Assembly (NCBI GenBank): GCA_910591455.2
Contig: OU342804.1
Span: 13,548,133 to 13,612,132 of the forward strand
From: Pholis gunnellus
Lineage: Eukaryota > Chordata > Actinopteri > Perciformes > Pholidae
Direction of reading: 5' to 3'
DNA: 64,000 bases
In this document: positions 49,739 through 61,076 of the stretch, one piece after another
Numbering within the stretch: position 1 is the first letter of the stretch
Layout of the letters: the number at the start of each line of letters is the position of its first letter
Position numbers and translations under genes: made by a program
The notes under the pieces: model-generated
Databases searched by the model: none
The model's input: only the letters and a program-made list of their open reading frames with translations
What the model was told of the DNA's origin: nothing

Positions 49739-50340
49739 TGTTATGTAAATACACTTAATCAGAGCGTTATGTGCTAATTAGCGGAGTTGCGAGTTACAGG
49801 TTGTGAAGGGTTTAAAACTCCAGGCGGGGCGCTCTAGCACTCGCCTGTACAAAGGAATGAGAAAACTGTAATTCTGAAGGACACGCTTGGGCAACTATAC
49901 ACTGATATCAAATCTTGGAGTAAACTGCCAGCTGAGAACAGTACGTACCACAGCTTGAGATAGCAAAACGTAGACGTCACACTTTGGAGCCTGTTAGGCT
50001 AGGCTTTGACAACATACACACACACTGAAGACGCATCGAAGGAGGATCCCGGACGAGAGCCAGTGTGAGCGGATATGCTCAGTGCTCCAACCAGGCCGTC
50101 GCTCTGCTAAAATCGATCCCGCCTGCAACTTGACTTTGACCAATGGCTCCTCTAAGGAGAACCTACAAAACTTACCGCGCTGCCGTGTCCAAGCGCCTTT
50201 TCACGTTGCTCTCACTCGGAGAGGAACTGTTAGGACCGTGCACGTTTAACTGCTCGGCTAATATCTCTGTGATAAATAAAACTATTGCTTGAATCTAAGT
50301 AAACGCCTCGAACTCAATTTGTTAACTTGTCTACACGACA
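49739..50340 (+). repeat. Probable solo LTR (602 bp) with 4-bp target duplication
   Basis: Begins TGTTATGTAAATAC and ends CTACACGACA (TG...CA). Both sides carry GACC (49735-49738 and 50341-50344), which fits a 4-bp target duplication. Near the 3' end, GATAAATAAAACT offers a polyadenylation signal in the expected R-U5 position, and GTTTAAAACTCC (49809) may be a TATA-like box. Family unknown. Confidence 0.55.
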
Positions 50341-50399
50341 GACCCACATAAAATCTAAATGTATCTGAGTGTTTGGTCTCATCCTTTTAATTAGGCCAC

Positions 50400-50690
50400 A
50401 TATATACAGAGGGGACGAGTCAGGGTGCAGGACCCTGGTAAATAACATTCTTGTCTACGGAGAAGAGAACCACCTCATCCTCAACACAGACAAAACCAAA
50501 GAAATAATAGACTTCAGGAAGAATCCTCCCCCTCTACAGCCTCTTATCATCAAGGGGACCGAGGTGGAGAGGACCGACGGCTACAGATTCTTCTGAGCCG
50601 TCGCCCTCTCACCCAGGCCTACAGAGGACTGGTAGAGAGCACCCTCACCACAGGCATCACTGTCTGGTATGGCATGATGACTTCCAGCGC
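50400..50690 (+). pseudogene. LINE reverse-transcriptase fragment with internal deletion
   Basis: The reading frame contains LILNTDKTKEIIDFRKN and IKGTEVERTDGYRF, the thumb-side motif of L2/Rex1-type reverse transcriptases (canonical form LNxxKTKEMxxDFRR). After a stop, a second frame gives YRGLVESTLTTGITVWYG, the next conserved block. The joining part is deleted. The element is dead. Confidence 0.75.
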
Positions 50691-50799
50691 TATCGATTCT
50701 GCCGACACGGAATCATTTATTTACAAGACCTTCTCAAGCCATACATTTAACACCACACGCCGCATATGAAGGCAAATCACTGTCAAAATCCGAGAGCGC

Positions 50800-51000
50800 A
50801 AATGAGATCCATGCGCGCGCGAAAATCAAACAGCCGCGAGCGTATTTTACTTTGACGAGCACTTTTATATCACTCCGCGAGCAAAATTCACTCTCGTGCG
50901 AGTGAAAGTCGCTCGCGAAGTTTAAACCTGTTCGCTCGCGAAACTTTAATCTGCTTGCTCGCGAGTCTTTTTCTTGCTCGCTCGTGAGTAGTTTTTCTTT
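50800..51000. repeat. Cluster of palindromic CTCGCGAG-type words
   Basis: Repeated ctcgcga/tcgcgag words (for example gtcgctcgcgaagttt, gttcgctcgcgaaacttt, cttgctcgcgagtcttt) at about 30-bp spacing, plus gcgcgcg at 50815. Origin unknown. Confidence 0.6.
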
Positions 51001-51599
51001 TTGACAGTAAGTGGGCGGACCCAGTCTCACTTTTATCTCTACATATAATTGGTTAAATTCCTCGTCTTTGGATAAACCGAGATTGTTTGAGCGCGGATCA
51101 GCCTTTGAGGACCCGAGATAGCCTGACATCAATCATCGGGTTAATTTAAGCTGGATGATAGGACATTTGATTGACTTAGTTGAACCACGTACGAGGAACG
51201 GGGCCCAAGCCAGAAGGGGGCGATAGCGGAGCAGCTGATGTCACCACTCTAACCTCCAGCTGTTCTGCTTTAGGCAAACATTTCACACTTAAGTCCTTAT
51301 AAGCCTCACAAATGTGCCTTCTGATACAAAATTGATAACTTAAAACAGATATTTAGTCCTTTTGCACGTTTAGGAAATACAACTTAGCTCCAAACACTAA
51401 GCGAGCCCTAAAGCTCTCTCATTCATTGTAATGTTATTTAGTTATTTCACATCTGAAAGTCTGTGACACATTCCCCTGCACCTCAGACAACAGTATGTTG
51501 GTTGATATATCTTCTCCTAAAGACATCTAACCAACATGTTTCATTACAACGGCTTACTGACACTATACTCATCTCTACATTTCAGGTTCTTTGGACTTT

Positions 51600-52090
51600 A
51601 GTTGGTGTTAATGAAAGAGGACACAGACAAGACTGAACTCAAAATACTTAAAATCGAACAAAGTGTTTATTCATAACAGGAGTATTCTGACGCAGCAGAT
51701 CAATACGAGCTCGGACCTCATGAAAACTATCTGTGACAGCAAAGAAAAAGGCGCTCCCCAAGGGGGAGTCACAATGATTTATATGTTCTTAAGGGCATTT
51801 TGTGATTGGTTGACTATTGGTGGAGGCGGCTCTTGGTTTAAACTTTCTGAGGGCCTCATTGGTGCACAGGATGTCCGTCCCCACCGGCACACGGATAGCC
51901 AGCCGCTCCAGCGATGAGTCAGATCAGTGTGTGTGTGTGTGTGTGTGTGTTTGAGAGTTCATTCTAAAGCCAAGGTCGCTTAACTACTTCTTAGTCGAAA
52001 CTGTTATTTTGTACCAGGCAGTGGCAAGACCGGGGAGTACCTGGTTCCTGTTTTGTATTAGATAATGAGGGGGCCCTGCGCAGGTGGAAT
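51600..52090 (-). repeat. LTR-like block, minus orientation
   Basis: On the minus strand: a TATA-like AACATATAAATC (about 51785), then about 110 bp later GAATAAACACTTTG (polyadenylation signal, about 51670), and a possible end CTTTCATTAACA near 51610. This order resembles U3-R-U5. The start of the LTR is uncertain and is interrupted by a GT repeat (51927-51950). Confidence 0.35.
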
Positions 52091-52987
52091 ACACTGCCTC
52101 ACTCTGTGACTTTACACTTAGAGACATATTATGATTACTGCACATAGCATATGGTTGAAGCTAAACTAAATGTGTTTACGAATATATAGCAGTGTTTACA
52201 AATATATAGCAGTGTGTGTTTACAAATATATAACATATTTATTTAAGCTTATTCTTAATGTTTACATTGGCCAAGACTATATTTAAAGGCAGTTTAAGAT
52301 TTTATTGTCATGAACACTTGTATACTAAAAGAAGAAAAGTTCTAAACAAGTTAACAAAAAGAAACATGTTTAATAAAAATAATTTGATGTAGATTAGTTC
52401 AGTAGACACATCATATGTTCTACAATAAGAACATTTCATATCATTATGCCTTCAACACAGAAGCAGATCCACTCTGCTCAGTTTCTGGAGATTCTCCACG
52501 TGAAGTTGCTTTGCTTAAATAGCTAGCTACTCGACTGATAAGTTAACTTGCTAAACACTGGCTATGCACTAGCCTAGACAGCATGCTAGCGTCATTAGCA
52601 TATTAGCATCGATCACTCGCATGTTAGCATCGATCGCTAGCTTGATATTATAACCATCACCATGTATATACAATAGGCTATGTAGCCAGACCCAGACATA
52701 CATTATACATCAAGCTAGTTGACATCTGTCACACTCAGATACAATATTTAACTTGACAGACAATCCGTTGAACTTGAAGATCTGAAGACTGAACTTGTGA
52801 ACTGTTTTTTGTTTCGTGGAGAATGTATTTTGAGTATTTTAAATACAAAATTACTCCACTCTAAAGTATTTTGTTACAAATTACGTTAGATTTTTAATCG
52901 GCCCTATCAAATACAAATTACAAAATACTCAAAAGTAATTGAAATACGTATTTCAATTACAAGTAATAGAAATACTGTCCATCTCTG

Positions 52988-52995
52988 AATACACC
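52988..52995. repeat. Right 8-bp target-site duplication AATACACC
   Basis: Follows CCATCTCTG directly and is identical to 42786-42793. Confidence 0.85.
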
Positions 52996-53030
52996 AAATC
53001 ATTTTAATTTGTCTTTCTTTCTTTCTTTTT

Positions 53031-53150
53031 AATGTTTTGGAAGACACTGGTGTAAAAAGTGTAACCACTTAAAATACACCCGATACCTTATTAGCTTAAT
53101 TCTACAATACACCTAATCTTTTAAAGTTGCCTTTCTTTCTTTCCATCCTG
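53031..53150. repeat. Second unit of a host tandem duplication that the hAT element split
   Basis: aatgttttggaagacactgg ... acttaaaatacaccc ... ctacaatacacctaatc ... tgcctttctttcttt parallels the left flank (42711-42793: gttttggaagacaatgtaaa ... ttaaaatacactg ... ctataatacacc) joined to the right flank (52996-53030: aaatcattttaatttgtc). Confidence 0.7.
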
Positions 53151-55806
53151 GAGCCACAGGAATATATATGGCTGTGCAGAGTGGTAGGAAACAACATTAC
53201 TTTTGTTAACAAGGGCATGAAATAAATCTCTCTCTCTCTCTGGATCTTAAACCCCTTTGGCCTAACATGATTTCTATAGTTCAGCTTTACACACGTTGCT
53301 TTCTGTCTAATCGGCATTTCACTTAATTTTCTAGCCAGTGATCTGGATGCATTGCTTGAAAAAAACGATCATGGTCCTCTGGGGGACAGTTTACCAAGAT
53401 GCTTGTCAGTATCAAGGGGACACCTCCCATTAGACATTGGAAAAAGACCTGAAGGGCCGTGCTACTCGCTGGCCCGATCACTCCTGCCATAAAGAGTGTA
53501 GACTGAGAAGACTGACACTGATGCTATTGGACTTTGCTCAATACTCTTTGTTAAGTCAGTTGTCCTGATATTGTCTATCTTGATTTTTACATATAGATTA
53601 TTCATATTATTTCATGAATATTGCAGCAATTCCAGCTGTTGGATTGATTTGAGATTTGGAAAGAGACCGACAAGAACATAACAGGGTGCCATCGCACAAT
53701 AAGGCAATTCCAATCACTTACATTTGTTGGACCATGTACAGACTGAAGTACAGCTGTGAACAGGTCTAGTGTAACTTTTGGTTTCGAGGAGAGAGCTCAT
53801 ATTATGGTACATTAGACGTGTGTATGTCATCCCTCTTTGCGGCAAAACATTCAAAAGCCAACAGGAGGGATCATTTTTCAGAAAGGCTTTACTGATATAC
53901 CGTATAGTCTAAATCAAGCCTTTGTGTCCAGCACTATAGGTGAGAGACATAAATATTGTAAAACCAACCACCATCTCTGTCAGTTATGTGAATGATGCTA
54001 CTTTCACTATGAGGACTCTGTGTCCTGGACGTGAACCGTTGTCTCATTCTCCGCTCGTTTACTTATACTGCACCACAGGAGAAAATTGAATATCCCTCCT
54101 CCTTGGTGAGATTGGTGCAGTCTCCTCTGACAAACTGCCCTGCTAAATGTGGTGAATCAGCAGTAGAGGCGGTTGAGGGATGGCTTCAGCTATCCAAAGT
54201 TAAACATCTAAACACCTGCAAATCCCTATAAGACATTGGTTAAGCAGATAAGTGCTGTATGTTAACACTTCTCCCATTACTTCTGTTGATAAAGACTAAT
54301 GAGCTGAACTTGTCGACACAATGCACAGTGCACTCTTCTGCGAAGCAAAGCTTAAGAGGGATCAGATCTTGCAGTTGTGCATTTACATCTTATAATGAGG
54401 TTCGAGTTCAAGACGAAAAAGAAGACACGTGGAGCCTTCATGCTGTCCAGTTCCTCAGCTCTGGTGTTCATAAAGAAATAATAAAGGCTGTAAATGGTGG
54501 GAGATGATTTGCTCGTGCTGTCCGTGATGAAATGAGGAGACAAGGCAGGGTTTTAATTAAGTTTTCATCTAGTGCAGATGGAGGACAGAAGAGAAGGATA
54601 AATCACAAAGGACAACAGCAATCTTCCTCTGTATTAGTGCGTACACAGGCACACTGTGACAAAGTGCCTGTCAGCTGCTCAATCATAAAACAGGGCTGAA
54701 AAGACAACCAGGAGTCAACCAAAGACATTTGTTTTGGTGTGTTCTGACCCTTGACAGGCTTGGCACTGGCCTTTGTGACATCCCTGAAGATATGCTCTGC
54801 CAAGAATATTCTTTATACACTCCGCATAAAATATATGAAACATAAGCACTGAGGTCTACAATCCATTTCTCAATTGTCTGTCTCCGCCCCTTCATTTGCA
54901 TATCCTCTTCATGAGTGAAATGGATGTAACACTGTGGGTGCAGTCAATATTCAACAACAATTATGACAATGTTTTCCAATGCAAACAAACATATGCATAG
55001 TGTATTTTAAGTTTAATTTATGAAAAAAAAAGATTTAAGAGGACATATTCTGGTATAATAAATACATGTAAGCGTTCGAACTCAACCTCTCAGTGGCAGT
55101 GAATTGTGGGAAGATGCAACATGTTTAGTGGAGTGGGTTAATTGCTTTTGTCAGTATATTATACGACTGCTATCTTCCATAATATGGCATCCTAACAGTA
55201 GACACATGAAGATGCAACATGAAGATTACACCCCAAGAAGAAGAATGTAATACTAATTGATTTAACCTGCAAGTGAAAAGTCAACTTGGCTAAAACACGT
55301 CAGTAACATTTACTGTAAATGATGTGAGGTGGCAAGGTGGAAGTGCTGTAAAAGATTGATAGTTAACAGAGATAGTCTGGTGTTGGATTTCTTTTTTTTA
55401 ATCAATAAGTGATCTATCTTACTAAGCTTATTACTTTCAGACCTTGTAATGTCTTGTATTGCTCACGACTGATATGTTTTTCCTTATTTCTGCAGCCCAT
55501 TGAACCGGCCAATCTTCAGATTTGGAAGTAGGCTGTAATATTATAATTTTAACAGTGAATTAAATAATATCCCTTCTTAATTACTGAAACATTTGTAACC
55601 AACATTAAATGAATTATTATGATCACTGCATGGATGCACGAGACCAGAAGTGCACATAAAGAGGCAGCCACTATATTTCTCACTCACGCACTCATTTATA
55701 CAGATCCATACATAACAAAAAGAAAGAAAGACAACGTGGCCACAATGTGCGTTCGACACATTTAGCCTTGTTGATTTAACACCACCACCTATGCTTCTGC
55801 TGCCCC

Positions 55807-55837
<31 letters not shown>

Positions 55838-57839
55838 CAAAAAAAAAAATGTATTACAGTGCTTTCTAGAGTGGAACCTTGACCTTTCAAGAGGAACAAT
55901 TGCATTTACAAAGTCCCTGAACTACTGCACACCCAGTGAGTTCAGGTAGATTGTCAGAGTTTATTGCACATAGTTGCAATATTCTACGCAGTAAATTGAA
56001 GAATTTGCTTTTCTCTGCTCAATCCCCTGAATGTCAGGGGTTTGACAGGTCTGAGCGATAACATGTGACTAAATTAGACCCTACCACCGAATTTACCAGT
56101 AATGTTTGTGTGAGTTGCCTGCGTCCTCCACTGTGGGGGAGGGCCAAAAAAAAAGATGTACCCTGTTGTAAAGTTAGAATTCATGATAGCATAAGTAGAG
56201 GCGACAGCACAGCACTGTTCTGGGCCAGTTAGCTACTCCCAAATCTTTCCTGATAACAGATTCATTCACAAAGAGAATGACTTGTTTGCTTTTAAGGGTT
56301 GGTGTGCTCCCTGAAACCCATACAATCTGTCTAATTTAATTAAAGGACACCTGCTTGGTATTGAACCTGTCTGGCTCCTGAAACCTGAAAGTCAAAATAT
56401 GTCCAGGTTTTAATAAGAGTTAGTGATCAAAGAGTAGTTTTTCGACAAACGTGCAAATAATCGAAACACTTTTACCAGTTGTTCAACCATCAAAATGATG
56501 TCAACATTTACATACGTACATATGAACAGAAGAGATATTCATATAGCCTGAAACATTAACCACCAGGTAGTGGAGAGCAGGACCAACAACATCATATTTT
56601 CATGAGCTAACCCTACTAACCCTAAACCTAATTGTTTGAAACTTGAGCCAACGCTACCTCCTAGTGGGCACCAGATACTACTACAGACATGATTTGATAC
56701 ACTGTTAATGGTTTCTTGTGGGGAAAGATACAGAGTGTATGTGGACTCTTATTCCTGTGAGCGTAGTAGATCCTTTTTTGTGTGAATAAGGCGGTGGGAA
56801 AATGACAGTTGGCCTGAACAGCCATGTAATTCCATATTTAAGGTCAATATTTATTGTATTCTATGATCATTAAGATATAATATGCCTATTTTACAAGAAT
56901 CTCCAATAATTTCCATAGTTAGATAAAACAGAAGAGCACACACGACAGATTCTGAATAAGATTAGTAATGGCCTTTTAGTAACAAAAGAAGAACATACGC
57001 GTATTATACTGACACAGCATATGGCTAGGCTCACTCAAGTAGGCTACTAATGAGTTAACTTTGGATTTGCATATCAAACCTGCTTTTTTCTCCCTCCTAG
57101 CAAGATCGTTTTTTACTAGATGGCCATCATTGGCCTCATTGAACCATGATATATATATCATGATATATATGATATGATATATATCATGTCTATATTTATA
57201 TATGTATATAAACATGTATGGCCTTCAAATATATGAAGTATAATTAAATTAATATTATTCTTTGTAATAACCTGTTATTTCCAGTTAACCTATTGTTAAC
57301 AAGATGATGCAGGCACATGTATTGTGACCATAGATTAAAATGAGTTGGAATCATAGCCATGTTCATTATGTGCTGAACTGAAAATAAATAATCAAGAATG
57401 GTGTGTAGACTGTGTACACCTAAATGTTCAATTGCTCAAATTGCCAATGCCCCATTTAAATAGCAAAAGACTATATTTGTGTACATTTATGTGAGTAAAC
57501 ACAAAATTGAAAATGATGATAGTCTGATTGTATTAAAGATGTATGTGGAGTTGTAATATCACGTATATCCAACTTGTGATGGACACTGCATCAAAGATCA
57601 TTTTCATGGAAACATATCCAAATAATTTCAGCCATATTTGTGGTACCAAAGCAAAAAAGATGCACTGGAAACTCTATCAAAGTTATGTGCACCAGTTGTA
57701 ACTTAAGTACGTATAGCCTGATGCAGGACATGATTTGTTTTCACTCACAAAAAAAATAAAATCACATTGAAGCCACTGTCCTGCTTTAATGACTGACTAA
57801 ATCATCCACTGTTGTGAACTTTCCTTTATTTTCTTACCC
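53151..57839. other. Spacer between the hAT insertion and ube2q2
   Basis: No exon is supported. Simple features are a run of 21 C (55803-55823) followed by CA repeats, and an AT palindrome at 57148-57210. The stretch 53340-53520 is of higher complexity than its surroundings, but no protein match is recognised. Confidence 0.4.
57148..57210. repeat. AT-rich palindromic cluster
   Basis: Multiple overlapping copies of atatatcatgatatat and tgatatgatatatatcatg that can fold on themselves; a likely cruciform-prone simple repeat. Confidence 0.7.
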
Positions 57840-58436
57840 TCAAATATACTGAGGACGCGCTGTATGCTGGGATTCTGCGGGAACGGGGAGGTTGCAGAAC
57901 GCCATCTTTAAACCCCACAAGAGGCCAGCTACAGTTGCACACCGGGATGAAAAACACTATCCGTACAGCAGGATTTAAGCTCAGATCGTGGAGATAGTAT
58001 GATTGAACCCCGGTTAAATTAATAATAAGTAACTGTCCGGGGATACCGTGAAGAGCTGGTCACGGGACACCGCGAATACCTTGAACTGTATGTTATCCTA
58101 GTCAGACAACAACAATAGACGGAAAGACAACAACAACGGACTAGCTTGCTAACTCGCTCGCTAGCATCTTGCCAAGCGCTGCGCTGTTATCAAATGCTAA
58201 CTGAAGGCTAGCTACCGTTAGCAACTTAATCAGCAAATCGCTTACATTTGTCCGGACACTTGTAATAGCTGGTACTGGGTGTCCAGCTACATCTACTGGG
58301 GGCAGTCTGTCATTTCTTTGCCACATTTTAAGAATTTTTGTCCAGAAATCTGCGTTGTGGCTTTAGCTAACGTTAGCTAAAAGCTAAGTCCCGACTTCTC
58401 CCCCTCCCCAGCGGCCCAGCCGGAGATGCGTGGAAG
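57840..58436 (+). promoter_or_regulatory. ube2q2 promoter and 5'UTR
   Basis: Upstream of the ube2q2 ATG the sequence becomes richer in CG words (gaggacgcgctgtatgctgg, gcgggaacggggagg) and has several gctagc/gttagct words but no clear TATA box at a plausible distance. This suggests a housekeeping-type promoter. Transcription start unknown. Confidence 0.4.
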
Positions 58437-61030
58437 ATGTCGGTGTCGGGTCTGAAGGCCGAACTGAAGTTTTTGGAGTCCATTTTTGATCCAAACCACG
58501 AACGCTTCAGGATCATTGACTGGAAGCCTGACGAACTGAGCTGCCAGTTTAATGTAACTGGAGAAAAGCTGTTAATTATCCACTGTAATATAACGGTAAG
58601 GGGGACAGGAACGCAAATGCCGGGATTTATACACTTCCCTTGTTGGTCGTTAGCGAGCTAAAGTTAGCTGGTTAACTTGCTAGTCAGGTAGCAGGCTACC
58701 CATACGACTGAACAATCTGATGCTATGTCGCACAGGATTTCCGTAGTTTCATAAGTGTCAGTGGGAACTACGCAGTCTCAATAGAGGGGTTTGTTGGTCT
58801 AAAAATACGACGTATAATAAGCAACCTTAGCTGTTAGCTAACGCTGCACTCTGAATGCTAATGTCGCTAAATCAAATGTTACGCTATTTACTGATTCTAT
58901 GTTTAGCCCTGCGACACGCAGGTGAATATAGGTCAACTGTTTTGATGTAACGGTCCCGTTTTTTTTTGCTGTATTCTACTGTCTTTAGGAATCTTATCCA
59001 TCTACGCCGCCAATATGGTTTGTGGACTCTGATGACCCGAGCTTGGCGCAAGTTTTGGAGAGGTTGGAAGATGTGAGAAAAGGCAGCACCCTGGTTAGTT
59101 ATCCGAACTCATTTTTTCCACTATGTGTCACTGAGGAGAATTTGACGAATTTTGCCCACTTAGTGAGGATCTGCTGCTGGCAAGTTTAGTTCACATAATG
59201 AAGGTTAACGCAAAGTGTTGACCAGGGCTGCCACTCAGCAGGAGTGTTTCCTTTGCATTCTTTTTTTACGTAATGCCAGCCTGCTGTGTTGAGCTTCATC
59301 ACAGGGAGGTGGACCGTGATTAGTTCAAATAATCACTAAATTCACTTAGTACTGGCTTTTTATATTTGTATTCTAGATTACATTTCATAAAGTACTTTTC
59401 CTTTAACATTTGTTTGCGTCATTCTTGCAATATTTTTGCTCACTGATTTCATTAAAGAGTGTGTTCGCTGATGCAGGTTAGGGTTTTTCCTCATTTTAGT
59501 GATGTATTTACAAGATGCTCACAACTTGGATCTTATGTCAAATTTCTTATGGGCTCTCAAGCACAAACAAACAGCATGCATACTTGTATGACTTTGTACT
59601 TGGAGAACAAGTTGAACGTGTCTTAACAGACATGTTTTAAGCACACAAAATGACTTGACATTCAATCATTGGGACAACTTTTAAGGTGAACATGTAGCTG
59701 TGACACACAGATTATTATGTAATCCTTTATGTGTGGTGACATCCTCAGTTTAGTTAGCCTACTTATTCATGGTGCTCTGTTTTGTAGGACACAAAATATG
59801 CTTTTTATAGAAGTGCTGTCAGGTTTTTTTTAAAGATGTTTTTGTTTGCAGTTTGCACCATCATTTCCTCTACAATAATATATAAATCATTGTTCATGTT
59901 GTGTATTGGGTAAAGGACAAACCTTCCTGTGGATAGATAAGATCAATCTAGTTTCAAACTGGTGCACAGATGTTTCAGTGGCACCCTACTTTTGAATTGC
60001 ACCAAATTTGCATAGGCAGATCACAGTAGCTGATGACACCTTAATGACTATGTCGCCTGTTTCTTCTGTATGAGTACACACTGTGTCAGTGTTATTATGT
60101 GTAAATCCTTACTTTGACGTCATGTGAGAGTAATTGGCCCAAACTTTATCGCTACACTTAAACATTGCAAGATTTGACTTCATTATTCCACAGTTTAAGG
60201 TTGAATGCCCTGAAACACACTGCTTGGTGAATAATGTAATCATCTCATATCTTCTGTTTCGTACAATCACAAATTGCTAGTTTTGCATTGAAGATCCTGT
60301 GATCACAAAAAAAATATATATATATATTATATATATATTTTATTGATGCCCACTCACATAATCTATATAATCTACTCCTATAATATATATATGATAAGTA
60401 ATTATCTGAAGTGAGGGTCTTGGGACAGATGTCCTTATATATGATGTATGCTCAGCAGATTTTGATTTCTGATGATGGGCTTTATACATTTTAATCAACA
60501 ATTGTTTAACGCCTGCAGTCACATGTCTGCCACGTGGCATTGCTGCGTAGCTGTTTGTCTAACTCTTCATCCCCTCCTGTTTGTGCTTTTGTGTTTCCTA
60601 GCTTTTGCAGCAGTTGAAGAAACTCATTTGTGATCTCTGTCGGCTGTACAACCTTCCCCAACATCCAGATGTGGAGATGCTGGACCAGCCCCTGCCAGCA
60701 GGTCCTGTGGGACAAGACCGAAAGGCAAGGCTAAATACCTCCGCATGGCATATAATGGCACAGCCAGGACATGGCCAGTATTTGATCACTTTTAAGGAAT
60801 AAGACATGCTCATTTAAATAAGGATAATTTTAATTATGCACATCCAAACAACTTTTGCTCAGTACTGAAATGGCCGCCTACATTACAGAGGGCCTCTGTG
60901 ATTTGTGTGAAGGTGCTCTGTTAGCTGGTCAATAGGCTCTTCCTGTGGTGATGGTCAGCAGAAGGTGGTTTTCATGAGGTCAGCTCATGAGGCTCCTTCA
61001 GATGACTTTATTCAGCTTGACTCAATGCCT

Positions 61031-61076
<46 letters not shown>

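Larger units (their letters stand above)
42794..52987. mobile_element. Giant non-autonomous hAT-type insertion, 10,194 bp
   Basis: The left end reads CAGAGATGGGCAAAAATAC and the complement of the right end CAGAGATGGACAGTATTTC. Both are followed by subterminal AAAATAC/GTATTTTG words (42820-42945 and 52825-52975), including GTAACAAAATAC near each end. An exact 8-bp direct repeat, AATACACC, flanks it, as expected of hAT transposition. No BED zinc finger or hAT dimerisation domain is recognisable inside, so it could only move with a transposase supplied elsewhere. Its interior is almost entirely other repeats: copia LTR/gag (43091-44037), a hAT scrap (44077), AT-rich DNA (44290-44980), the 838-bp array, a GC-rich minisatellite, unassigned DNA (49115-49738), a probable solo LTR, a LINE scrap, a CTCGCGAG array, an LTR-like block, and GCTAGC-rich DNA (52500-52660). 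Whether it jumped at this size or grew by later nested insertions is not decided by the sequence. Confidence 0.8.

Noticed and set aside
50734..51132. 132-codon minus-strand frame
   Set aside because: Lies over the CTCGCGAG array and has no recognisable domain.
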